A model generated the notes under the pieces. That model saw nothing but the letters and a program-made list of their open reading frames with translations, did no database searches and had not been told where the DNA came from. From Dactylosporangium fulvum (GTDB lineage: Bacteria; Actinomycetota; Actinomycetes; Mycobacteriales; Micromonosporaceae), in the NCBI RefSeq assembly GCF_025137375.1, contig NZ_CP073720.1:5852501-5916500 (forward strand): DNA of 64,000 nucleotides. The letters are read 5' to 3'. Of this stretch, positions 19,895 through 27,454 are shown piece by piece; the stretch's first letter is position 1; each line of letters begins with the position of its first letter. The position numbers were made by a program, and so were the translations under genes.

Positions 19895-21007
19895 TCAGAC
19901 GCCGACCGCGACGGACCCGGCGGGCGGTGACGGGACCAGCGGCGGATCGGCCCGGCGGGCCAGCTCCGCACGGACCAGCGGCAGCAGGTGGCGGCCGTAG
20001 TCGACCACGTCGTTGAGGTTGTCGTAGCCGCGGATCGAGACGATCGACGCGCCGAGGTCGACGTAGTCGAGGATCGCCTGGGCGACGGTCTCCGGGGTGC
20101 CGACCAGCGCGGTCGAAGCGCCCTGCGCGTTGGTCGCGGCGGCCACCGGTGTCCACAGCGCCCGGTCGTGCAGCTCACCGGCGGCGGCCGCGGCGAGCAG
20201 GCGCTGCGAGCCGGCGTTCTCCGGCGGCGGGGCGGCGGCCCCGGTGCGGTGTGCCTTGAGCGCGCCGAGGATCGTGTGTGCCTTCTCCCACGCCTGCTCC
20301 TCGGTCGGCGCGATGATGGGCCGGAACGTCACCCAGATGCGCGGGATGCCGTCGCGGCCGGCGGCCTGCGCGCCGGCCGTGATCGAGGCGATCTGCTCGG
20401 CGGTATCGGCGAGCGGCTCACCCCACAGCCCGTAGATGTCGGCGAGCGCACCGCCGACCCGGTAGGCCTCCGGCGAGGAGCCGCCGAAGGAGATCGGTAT
20501 CGTGCCGTTGACCGGCTTGAACTCACTGACCAGGTCGTCGAAGCGGAAGAAGGGGCCGTCGTGGCTCCACGGCCCGGCCTCGGTCCAGGCGCGGCGCAGG
20601 ATCGTGATGAACTCCGCGGTCCGCTCGTAGCGCTCCGCCTTGGTGAGGAAGTCGCCCTGGCGTGCCTGCTCGGCCTGGTTGCCGCCGGAGATCAGATGTA
20701 CCAGTGCGCGGCCGCCGCTGAGCTGGTCGAGGGTGGCCAGTGCCTGCGCCGCCGCGGTGGGGTGCAGGATGTTGGGGCGGAGCGCGACGATCAGCTTGAT
20801 CCGCTCGGTGAGCTGGCTGAGGGCGTCGGCGACCCCGAGCGCGCTGAAGCCTCGGGAGCCGTACGGCACGAGCGTGTAGTCGAAGCCCGCCTCCTCCAGC
20901 GCGTCCGCGTACCGCCGCAGGAACGGGACGTCGATGTCGTTGCCCGGCTTGGGAAAGAGGTCGGAGGAGTCACGGACGTGGACCTGGCTGACGAACTCGA
21001 CGGTCAT
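19895..21007 (-). CDS. SsuD-like FMN-dependent alkanesulfonate monooxygenase family protein
   Basis: A 370-residue luciferase-like enzyme of the SsuD branch, which cleaves sulfonates to aldehydes and sulfite using FMNH2. Motifs: YTLVPYGSRGFSALGVADAL near 50, LRPNILHPTAAAQALATLDQL near 80, GGRALVHLISGGNQAEQARQ near 105, and SFGGSSPEAYRVGG near 185. These loops match the SsuD pattern, where Arg/His residues hold the sulfonate. The start ATG overlaps the rhodanese-fusion stop as ATGA. With an NtaA-type partner and a rhodanese it points to organosulfur assimilation. No SsuE reductase is nearby. Confidence 0.85.
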   Translation of the reverse strand: MTVEFVSQVHVRDSSDLFPKPGNDIDVPFLRRYADALEEAGFDYTLVPYGSRGFSALGVADALSQLTERIKLIVALRPNILHPTAAAQALATLDQLSGGRALVHLISGGNQAEQARQGDFLTKAERYERTAEFITILRRAWTEAGPWSHDGPFFRFDDLVSEFKPVNGTIPISFGGSSPEAYRVGGALADIYGLWGEPLADTAEQIASITAGAQAAGRDGIPRIWVTFRPIIAPTEEQAWEKAHTILGALKAHRTGAAAPPPENAGSQRLLAAAAAGELHDRALWTPVAAATNAQGASTALVGTPETVAQAILDYVDLGASIVSIRGYDNLNDVVDYGRHLLPLVRAELARRADPPLVPSPPAGSVAVGV

Positions 21008-22608
21008 CGGTCGGCTCCTTCTGCGTTGGGTGCTGCCTCCGGCCCGGTGGCGACCGACCGCTCCGGGTCGCTCGACCATGCCGACCACGAGCCGGGGTAG
21101 AGCGCCGCGTCGATGCCGGCGACCGCCAGTGCGGCGATGTCGTGGGCCGCGGTGACACCGGACCCGCAGTAGACGCCGACCGGGCGGCCCGGGGTGGTGC
21201 CGAGCGCGGCGTAGTGCTCGCGCAGGCGCTCGGGGCTCAGGAAACGCCCGTCGGCGTCGAGGTTGGCGGACGCCGGTGCGTTGACCGCGCCGGGGATGTG
21301 ACCGGCCCGCGGGTCCACCGGCTCCACCTCGCCGCGGTACCGCTGCGGCGCCCGTGCGTCGAGCAGCACCCCGTTCCCGGGCAGCGCGGCGGCCTCGTCG
21401 GCGGTGAGGACCGGCAGGTGGCCGGCGGAGAGCACGACGTCGCCGGGCTCGGGCCGGACGTCACCGGTCGCCAGCGGCAGGCCGCGGGCCGTCCAGCCGG
21501 CCAGGGCGCCGTCGAGGATCCGCACGTCGGCCACCCCGGCCCAGCGCAGCAGCCACCAGGCCCGCGCCGCGGACTGGCCGCCGTTGGCGTCGTAGACCAC
21601 CACCGGTTGCCCTTCGGCCAGCCCCCAGCCGCGCGCGGCCTCCTGCAGCCGCCCGACCTCGGGCAGCGGGTGGCGCCCCTGCCCGGGCGCGGGCCGGTCG
21701 GCGAGCTCGGTGTCCAGGTCGGCGAAGACCGCGCCCGGGATGTGCTCCGCCCGGTAGTGCAGGCGCCCGTCCGGGTCACCCAGCGCCCACCGCACGTCGA
21801 GCACCAGCGGCGGGTGCGGGCCGTCCAGGGCCACCGCCAGCTCGCCGGGCTCGATGAGCACCAGCCGGTCGAACGTCTCGGTCGTGGCGATGGCGGGCAG
21901 CGCGGCGCCGAGCCGCAGCCGCTCCAGAAAGAGCACCACCGACGCGGCGGCGGTGCGGTGCGAGGCGTCGTTGAGAGCGTCGTGCCGGCCGCCGGCGATC
22001 GTCACCAGCGTCGCGCGGTGAGCGGCCCGGTAGCGCTCGCGCGCCGCCGGCAGCGGGCTGACCGTGTCGCTCTCCCCGTGCAGACCCAGCACAGGGACCG
22101 CGATCCGGGACAGATCGCCGTCAGCGAACCAGTCCCGGGGCACGGGACGGGTCAACGCGCCGCGTTCGAGGGCCGGGTCGGCGTCCAGCCGGCCGCGGTG
22201 GGTCGGGCAGGCGGTGCGCGCCTCCAGTTCCTCGTCCCACGTCACCGCGCCGGTTGCCGAGTTCGGCGCCGGGAGCCCGACGAGCACGAGCCCGTCGACC
22301 TCGACCTGGCCCGTCGCGACCAGCCAGGCCGCGAACTGGGCCCCGGCGTCCGAGCCGACCAGGACCCGGGGTCCCGCGACGGCGGGGTCGCCCAGCAGCT
22401 CGCGGATCACTTCGCGGACCCCGTCCGGGTCGCGGGTCGGGTCGGGCACGGCTCGCACCCGGTACGCGTCGAACGCCAGCCGGGCGCCGAACCGCTGGTA
22501 GACGCCGGGGTTCTCGCCCCGGCCGGGCACGACGACCAGGGTCCCGCGCGGGGCGAGCGACCCGGGCTCGTCCCAGGCGACCACCGGGCTGCTCTGCACT
22601 GCGGACAT
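21004..22608 (-). CDS. Fused alpha/beta hydrolase and tandem rhodanese sulfurtransferase
   Basis: A 534-residue fusion. Residues 1-230 form an alpha/beta hydrolase with the nucleophile elbow GSDAG, placing Asp87 where Ser is usual, and a late GGRHDALND His region. Residues about 240-520 form a double rhodanese like thiosulfate/3-mercaptopyruvate sulfurtransferases: an inactive first domain (YDANGGQSAARAWWLL) and a catalytic second domain with the persulfide loop CGSGVTA (about 490). The enzyme could hydrolyse a sulfur compound and pass sulfane sulfur to an acceptor. It is the first structural gene of the organosulfur operon, with AGGAG before the ATG at 22606-22608. The Asp nucleophile resembles dehalogenases and epoxide hydrolases. 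Confidence 0.87.
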   Translation of the reverse strand: MSAVQSSPVVAWDEPGSLAPRGTLVVVPGRGENPGVYQRFGARLAFDAYRVRAVPDPTRDPDGVREVIRELLGDPAVAGPRVLVGSDAGAQFAAWLVATGQVEVDGLVLVGLPAPNSATGAVTWDEELEARTACPTHRGRLDADPALERGALTRPVPRDWFADGDLSRIAVPVLGLHGESDTVSPLPAARERYRAAHRATLVTIAGGRHDALNDASHRTAAASVVLFLERLRLGAALPAIATTETFDRLVLIEPGELAVALDGPHPPLVLDVRWALGDPDGRLHYRAEHIPGAVFADLDTELADRPAPGQGRHPLPEVGRLQEAARGWGLAEGQPVVVYDANGGQSAARAWWLLRWAGVADVRILDGALAGWTARGLPLATGDVRPEPGDVVLSAGHLPVLTADEAAALPGNGVLLDARAPQRYRGEVEPVDPRAGHIPGAVNAPASANLDADGRFLSPERLREHYAALGTTPGRPVGVYCGSGVTAAHDIAALAVAGIDAALYPGSWSAWSSDPERSVATGPEAAPNAEGADR

Positions 22609-22740
22609 CGGACTCCTATTCGCACGTCGAACCGCCCCGCCCGAGGGCCGGGTCCGGTGAGGGATGTGATGATGCCGGCGCTGCCCGCTCCGTGATCGGT
22701 CAGCGGTGGTCGGGCCTCGCGCCGGTGAGACTCGCGTCGT

Positions 22741-22827
22741 TCAGCGGCCGCGACACAGCGCGGAGTCGGCCATCCCGAAGTTGGTGGCACGCCACTGGGC
22801 GAGAAGCGGACGCAGCAAGTGAAGCAT
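22741..22827 (-). CDS. Cys-containing short leader ORF (candidate cysteine attenuator)
   Basis: A 28-codon ORF starts at ATG 22825-22827, one base after the 17-bp palindrome at 22829-22845 and without a proper Shine-Dalgarno, so it is probably leaderless. The peptide begins MLHLLRPLLAQW and ends SALCRGR. That C-terminal pattern resembles the unnamed 'putative leader peptides' found ahead of sulfur-assimilation operons in actinobacteria. In mycobacteria, leaderless polycysteine ORFs act as cysteine-responsive attenuators. Here there is one Cys codon, four codons from the end. The stop lies 132 bp before the hydrolase-rhodanese start. It predicts that low Cys-tRNA stalls ribosomes and raises operon expression. 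Homology is by pattern only. Confidence 0.55.
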   Translation of the reverse strand: MLHLLRPLLAQWRATNFGMADSALCRGR

Positions 22828-22828
22828 A

Positions 22829-22845
22829 CCTACCAGGTTGATAGA
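22829..22845. promoter_or_regulatory. Operator/promoter candidate of the organosulfur operon
   Basis: CCTACCAGGTTGATAGA has the same 5-7-5 architecture as the perfect palindrome CCTATCTTACTTATAGG at 23831-23847 (CCTAT, seven bases, ATAGG), with two arm mismatches. It lies between the leader ORF and the divergent LysR gene, 80 bp from the LysR start. LysR boxes often have T-N11-A symmetry, and either this regulator or another sulfur regulator could bind. The minus strand reads TATCAA about 11 bases upstream of the leader ATG, a possible -10. Confidence 0.4.
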
Positions 22846-22925
22846 GAATAGAGGCGTTGTCCAACGACGAAGCGCGATCATCTCCGATCGGGTTCTGCGA
22901 TCGGTACGGACAGCGGAGGACCGAA

Positions 22926-23771
22926 ATGCCGACAGACCTAGACATAACCGCACTGCGCACGCTCACGGCCATCGCCGACTGTGGCGGATACCGCAGGGCC
23001 GCGGAGGCCTTGCATGTGTCCCAGTCCACGGTCAGCCAGCACGTCCGCAAGCTGGAGTCGATGCTCGGCCGCTGCCTGCTGGAGCCGAAAGGCCGCACGA
23101 TGCGCTTCACCCCCGACGGCGAACTGCTGCTCGCCGAAGTCCGTCAGCTCCTGGCCGTGCACGACGCGCTCGTGACCCGGTTCGGCGACGACGACGCGGC
23201 GACGGTGGTCGTCGGCGCCACCGAGCACGCCGCCGAGCACCTGCTGCCCCAGGTGACCCAGGCGTTCCGGGCCGCCCTGCCGGAAGTACAACTCCGGTTC
23301 CGGCTCGACCGGGGCGCCAACCTCCACGAGGGCCTCGACCACGGCACCGTCGACGTCGCCGTCCTGCTCGGCAGCGCGCGGCCCGGCAGCGTCAAGGCCG
23401 GCCTGCTGCCGCTGCACTGGTACGCCGCACCCGGCTGGGCGCCCCCGGCACGGTCCCGCGCGATCCCGCTGGTCGTCATCGACGGCCCGTGCACGGTGCG
23501 GCGCAAGGCGGTGCAGACCCTCACCGAGGCCGGGCGGCGGCACCGGATCGTGGCCGAGGCCGGCTACCTGGCCGGCGTGCTCAACGCGGTGCGGGCCGGA
23601 CTGGGCGTGGCCCTGCTGGCGAACCCCGGCCCGACACCGGAGGGCCTGGAACGCCGCGACGACCTGCCCGCGGTGTCGCCCGAGCCGCTGCACGTCCGCG
23701 CCGCCGAGACCGCCTCACCACAACTGCTGCCGCTGGTGACCGAGGCGATCCGCCACGCGCTGGCGTCGTGA
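22926..23771 (+). CDS. LysR-family transcriptional regulator
   Basis: A 281-residue LysR regulator. The N-terminal winged HTH is canonical (ALRTLTAIADCGGYRRAAEAL then HVSQSTVSQHVRKLES, about residues 8-45). The C-terminal effector domain follows from about 90, beginning VVVGATEHAAEHLLPQV. The ATG at 22926 has GGAGGA seven bases upstream; an upstream in-frame start at 22857 lacks such a site. It is divergent from the organosulfur operon and is its likely regulator, sensing a sulfur intermediate such as O-acetylserine, sulfite or a sulfonate if it follows CysB-like practice. A CTCCCA/TGGGAG hairpin (23801-23817) lies downstream. Confidence 0.88.
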   Translation: MPTDLDITALRTLTAIADCGGYRRAAEALHVSQSTVSQHVRKLESMLGRCLLEPKGRTMRFTPDGELLLAEVRQLLAVHDALVTRFGDDDAATVVVGATEHAAEHLLPQVTQAFRAALPEVQLRFRLDRGANLHEGLDHGTVDVAVLLGSARPGSVKAGLLPLHWYAAPGWAPPARSRAIPLVVIDGPCTVRRKAVQTLTEAGRRHRIVAEAGYLAGVLNAVRAGLGVALLANPGPTPEGLERRDDLPAVSPEPLHVRAAETASPQLLPLVTEAIRHALAS

Positions 23772-23800
23772 CCGGCCGCGGTCCAGCCGCCCCGGACAGG

Positions 23801-23817
23801 CTCCCAAATGATGGGAG
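23801..23817 (+). terminator. Short hairpin downstream of the LysR gene
   Basis: CTCCCA, a five-base loop and TGGGAG form a perfect six-bp stem 30 bp after the LysR stop. No T-run follows, so it is at best a weak or factor-assisted terminator. Confidence 0.3.
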
Positions 23818-23830
23818 TTGCGTCGAATAT

Positions 23831-23847
23831 CCTATCTTACTTATAGG
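23831..23847. promoter_or_regulatory. AT-rich palindrome flanked by direct repeats (orphan operator)
   Basis: CCTAT, seven bases and ATAGG form a perfect palindrome in an AT-rich island that stands out from the surrounding GC-rich DNA. GAATATCC occurs twice (23825-23832 and 23847-23854), exactly 22 bp apart, which places both copies on one helix face. The arrangement matches the imperfect site at 22829-22845. No intact gene begins next to it on either strand; it abuts a decayed minus-strand coding remnant. It may be an operator left behind by deletion or the second site of the LysR regulon. Confidence 0.4.
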
Positions 23848-23856
23848 AATATCCGG

Positions 23857-24043
23857 CTACGTCGGGGAACTGCGCGAGACGTGTCGTACTGGTGCCACTC
23901 GCTGACGATCTCCGCCGACCGGTCGTAGACCTGCGGCCGGCGTTGACGTTGCGGTAGCTCACCCCGTCCGCCGACGTGTAGACGGTGTAGTCGTTCCAGC
24001 GCTCGTCACCGCGGAACCACGCCGCAGCCGGCCAGGGCGGCAT
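23857..24043 (-). pseudogene. Remnant of an exported carbohydrate-active or discoidin-type protein
   Basis: On the minus strand the frame from about 24043 reads WNDYTVYTSADGVSYRNVNA, a typical segment of F5/8-type-C (discoidin-like) or glycosidase repeats. A frame change near 23945 then gives VYDRSAEIVSEWHQYDTS, which looks like the continuation of the same protein in another frame. Both pieces have coding character but cannot be joined without a frameshift, and neither end has a gene boundary. I read it as the scar of a lost gene. The parent family is a guess. Confidence 0.4.
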
Positions 24044-24138
24044 CGGCGGAGGGCCGGGCTCGCGCGGGAGCCGCGGCCGGCAGGACGACGACCAGGGGCG
24101 GTATGGGCGCCGGAACGCTCCCGGGGGAGGATCGTCGC

Positions 24139-27100
24139 GTGAGGGAGCACGACGACGACCGCATGCGGGTGTCGCTGCTCGGCGCGCTCGAGGTACGGCT
24201 GGGTGGCGCGCCGGTGGCGGTGCCCGGTGCCCGGCTGCGCGCGCTGCTCACCCGCCTCGCGTTGGCCGGCGGTCGCCCGCTCGACGCCGGCGTCCTGGCC
24301 GAGGCGCTCTGGCCGCAGGACGGTCCGTCCGACCCGGCGAACGCCCTGCAGTCGCTGGTCTCGCGGCTGCGGCGGGTGCTCGGCTCCGCCGACGCGGTGG
24401 TCCAGAACGACGGCGGCTACCGGCTCGGCGTCGAGCCGGCCGACGTGGACGTCCTGCGCTTCGAGCGCCTGGCGGCCGAGGGCCGGCAGCGGCTGCGGGC
24501 CGGCGACCTGGAGCGGGCCGCGACGCTGCTGGGTGAGGCCATGGCGCTGGGCCGCGGCCCGGTCGCGGCCGAGGCCGCCGCGGTCGCGCCGGCCGTCACG
24601 GCCCGGCTCAAGCAACTGGTCACCGAGGCCGCCACCGACCTCGCCGAGGCGGAGCTGGCGGTGGGCCGGCACGATGCGGCCTCCGCCCGGCTGGCCGCGC
24701 TGCTCGCCGAGCAGCCGCTCCACGAGCGGGCGGCCGCCCTCTTGATGGATGTGCTCACCGCGCAGGGCCGGCAGGGCGAGGCGCTCGCGGTGTTCGAGCG
24801 GCTCCGCACGGACCTCGCCGACCGGCTCGGCGCCGACCCGGGCTCCGCGCTGCGCGAACGCCACGTGCGCCTGTTGCGCTCCGGTCCCGCGGGCGATGAG
24901 CGGGCGCCCGGCGCCGCTGCGCCCAGCAACCTTCCCGAGCCGTTGACCAGCTTCATCGGCCGGGAGGACGACCTGGCCCGGATCGACGCCCTGCTCAGCA
25001 CCGGGCGTCTGGTCACCGTGCTGGGCACGGGCGGGGCGGGCAAGACCCGGCTCGCCGTCGAGGCCGCCCGGCGCCGCCTCGGCGAACACCCGGACGGCAC
25101 CTGGGTGATCGACCTGGCGTCGGTCACCGAGCCGGCCAAGGTGGGCGCCGCCGTCATCACGACGGTCGGGCTGCGCGGGTCGGCCCTGTTCGAGGGCTCC
25201 GGCCGGGTGCGCGCCGAGGGCGGCAGCGACGTCGACGTGCTCGCCGACCAGCTCGCCGGGCACCAGAGCCTGCTCGTGGTCGACAACTGCGAGCATCTCA
25301 TCGAGGCGGTCGCCCGGCTCACCACGACCCTGCTGGTGCGCTGTCCAGGGCTGCGGGTGCTGGCGACCAGCCGGGAGCCACTCGCGGTCGACGGCGAGGC
25401 GCTGGTCCCGCTCGGCCCGCTCGGCCTGCCCGAGGCGGACGCCGACGCGGCAGCGGCTCGCCGGGCGCCCGCCGTGCGCCTCTTCGGCGAACGGGCCGCC
25501 GCGGTGCGGCCCGGATTCGCCGTGGACGAGTCCACCGTCGGCGACGTCGTGCAGGTGGTCCGGGGCCTCGACGGACTGCCGCTCGCCCTGGAGCTGGCGG
25601 CCGCGCGGCTGCGCACGCTCTCGCTGCCCGAGCTGGCCGCCGGGCTCTCCGACCGGTTCCGGATGCTCACCACCGGCAGCCGGACGGCCGTGCCCCGGCA
25701 CCGCACGCTGCGTGCGGTGATCGCGTGGAGCTGGGACCTGCTCGGCGACGACGAGCGGGTGGTGGCCGAACGGGTCGCCGTGCTCTCCGGCGGCATCACC
25801 GTGGACGCCGCGTCCGCGGTCTGCGCCGGCACCGCCGTGCACCCCGGCGCGCTCCCGGACCTGCTCGCCGCCCTGGTCGACCGGTCGCTGCTGCAGCTGG
25901 CGCCGGAGCCGGGGCGCTACCGGATGCTGGAGACACTGCGCGAGTACGGCATCGACCGGCTCGCTGCAGTCGGCACGCTCGATCACGTGCGCGTGCTCGC
26001 CGCCCGTCACTTCGCCGCGCTGGTGGCCGAATACGACCCTCGGCTGCGCACAGCCGGCCAGATGACGGCGCTGCGGGTGCTGGGCGCCGAGTACGACAAC
26101 GTGCTCGCCGCCCTGCGCCACTGCTGCGACTCGGGCGACGGCGCCGCGGCCCTCCGTCTCGCCCTCGACCTGTGCTGGTACTGGCAGATGTTCGGTCGCC
26201 ACGCCGACGCGACGTACTGGCTGCGTGAGGCGTTGGCGACGCCGGGCGAGCGCGCCCCGGTCGACGTCGACTGCGCCGAGGCCGTGCTGGTGCTCAGCCG
26301 GATGGGTGCCGAGAGCGACATGATCACCGAGTCGTACGAGCAGCGCCGCGCCCGATCCGCGGACCTCGGGCGGCGCCTCGCGCGCCACGACGAGATTCCC
26401 GGCCCGGCGGGCGCGCTCAGCGCGGTGGTGCTGCTCATCGCCGGCCACAACGAGGTGGCTCAGGCACGGCTCGATCGGATCCTCGCCGGCCCGGACCTCT
26501 GGCTGGCCTCGCTGGGCCATCTCTTCCGTGCCCAGATGGCCGAGAACGAGGGCGACCTGGCCGCGGTGCACCGGCACGTGACGGCCGCACTGGACGGCTT
26601 CCGCCGGATCGGCGACCGCTGGGGGCAGGCCACCGCGCTACCGCTGCGCGGCATGCTGCGCCAGTACGACGGCGACCTCGACGGCGCGCTCGCCGACCTC
26701 AGCACCGCGCGGTCCCTCGCGGGCGAGTTCGGCTCGCTCGGCATCGGCGACGAGGTCTTCATCGACATTCGCTGGGCCGATCTGCACATGCGGCGCGGCG
26801 ACGTCGCCGAGGCCGAGGCGACACTCGCCGACGCCCGTCGGCGGGCGGAGCGCTCAGCGGCGCCCGAAATGCTGATCCTGCTCGACGCCCTGGAGGCCGG
26901 CATCCTGGTGCAGCAGGGCGAACTGGACCGGGCGGAGGCGCTGCTGGCGCGGTCCGAGCAGCGCCTGTCCGAGGACGACTCCCTGAGCATCACGGGCGAC
27001 CACACCACGGCCCTGATCCTCTCGGTGCGTGCCTCGCTGTGCCTGCTCCGCGGCGACGCGGCCCGGGCCGAGCAGGCGCTGGTCACCGCGTACGCGGCGG

Positions 27101-27423
27101 CCGTGGAGACCCGGGACATGCCGATCCTGGCGATAGTCGCGGTCGTCGCCGGTGGCCTGGCCGACCTCGCCGGCCGGCACCGCGACGCCGCCGTCCTGCT
27201 CGGCGCGGCGGCCCGGCTGCGCGGCTCCGACGACCGGACCGACCTGCAGGTCGCCGAGCTGACCCGGCGCACCGTGGCCGCGATCGGCGAGAAGGACTTC
27301 GCCGAGGCGTACGCATCCGGCTGGGCGCTGGACGCGTCCGCGGCCCTCGCCCGGGTCGACCCGGCGCGGCTGGACGGCGCGGCGACCTCACAGTTCGGTG
27401 GGATGTCCCGTCGAAACCGGTGA
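24139..27423 (+). CDS. SARP/AfsR-family regulator: OmpR-like DNA-binding, BTAD, NB-ARC ATPase, TPR
   Basis: A 1,094-residue AfsR-like regulator. An OmpR-type winged helix (LLGALEVRLGGAPV to VVQNDGGYRLGV, about 8-95) leads into the bacterial transcriptional activator domain (about 100-245). The signalling ATPase follows, with Walker A LGTGGAGKTRLA near 295, LLVVDNCEHL as Walker B and GLPLALELAAARL as the GxP block. Weak TPR-like helical repeats fill the C-terminus. Start choice: GTG at 24139 has GGGGGAGG eight bases ahead; an ATG at 24103 and one at 24163 are alternatives. The ECF41 sigma gene follows at 31 bp, so the two may be cotranscribed. Targets are unknown; no biosynthetic cluster is in the window. 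Confidence 0.88.
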   Translation: MREHDDDRMRVSLLGALEVRLGGAPVAVPGARLRALLTRLALAGGRPLDAGVLAEALWPQDGPSDPANALQSLVSRLRRVLGSADAVVQNDGGYRLGVEPADVDVLRFERLAAEGRQRLRAGDLERAATLLGEAMALGRGPVAAEAAAVAPAVTARLKQLVTEAATDLAEAELAVGRHDAASARLAALLAEQPLHERAAALLMDVLTAQGRQGEALAVFERLRTDLADRLGADPGSALRERHVRLLRSGPAGDERAPGAAAPSNLPEPLTSFIGREDDLARIDALLSTGRLVTVLGTGGAGKTRLAVEAARRRLGEHPDGTWVIDLASVTEPAKVGAAVITTVGLRGSALFEGSGRVRAEGGSDVDVLADQLAGHQSLLVVDNCEHLIEAVARLTTTLLVRCPGLRVLATSREPLAVDGEALVPLGPLGLPEADADAAAARRAPAVRLFGERAAAVRPGFAVDESTVGDVVQVVRGLDGLPLALELAAARLRTLSLPELAAGLSDRFRMLTTGSRTAVPRHRTLRAVIAWSWDLLGDDERVVAERVAVLSGGITVDAASAVCAGTAVHPGALPDLLAALVDRSLLQLAPEPGRYRMLETLREYGIDRLAAVGTLDHVRVLAARHFAALVAEYDPRLRTAGQMTALRVLGAEYDNVLAALRHCCDSGDGAAALRLALDLCWYWQMFGRHADATYWLREALATPGERAPVDVDCAEAVLVLSRMGAESDMITESYEQRRARSADLGRRLARHDEIPGPAGALSAVVLLIAGHNEVAQARLDRILAGPDLWLASLGHLFRAQMAENEGDLAAVHRHVTAALDGFRRIGDRWGQATALPLRGMLRQYDGDLDGALADLSTARSLAGEFGSLGIGDEVFIDIRWADLHMRRGDVAEAEATLADARRRAERSAAPEMLILLDALEAGILVQQGELDRAEALLARSEQRLSEDDSLSITGDHTTALILSVRASLCLLRGDAARAEQALVTAYAAAVETRDMPILAIVAVVAGGLADLAGRHRDAAVLLGAAARLRGSDDRTDLQVAELTRRTVAAIGEKDFAEAYASGWALDASAALARVDPARLDGAATSQFGGMSRRNR

Positions 27424-27454
27424 GAACAGCTGCGACCGAGGGGGCCGGTGACAC

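Noticed and set aside
17139..20000. Plus-strand open frame of about 950 codons across the binding-protein and monooxygenase genes
   Set aside because: Mirror frame of minus-strand genes with strong third-position GC; composition is Arg/Gly/Val/Asp-rich without any domain.
23959..26577. Minus-strand open frame of about 870 codons opposite the SARP gene
   Set aside because: Antisense to a gene with clear SARP, BTAD and NB-ARC motifs; no ribosome binding site and no recognisable domain.
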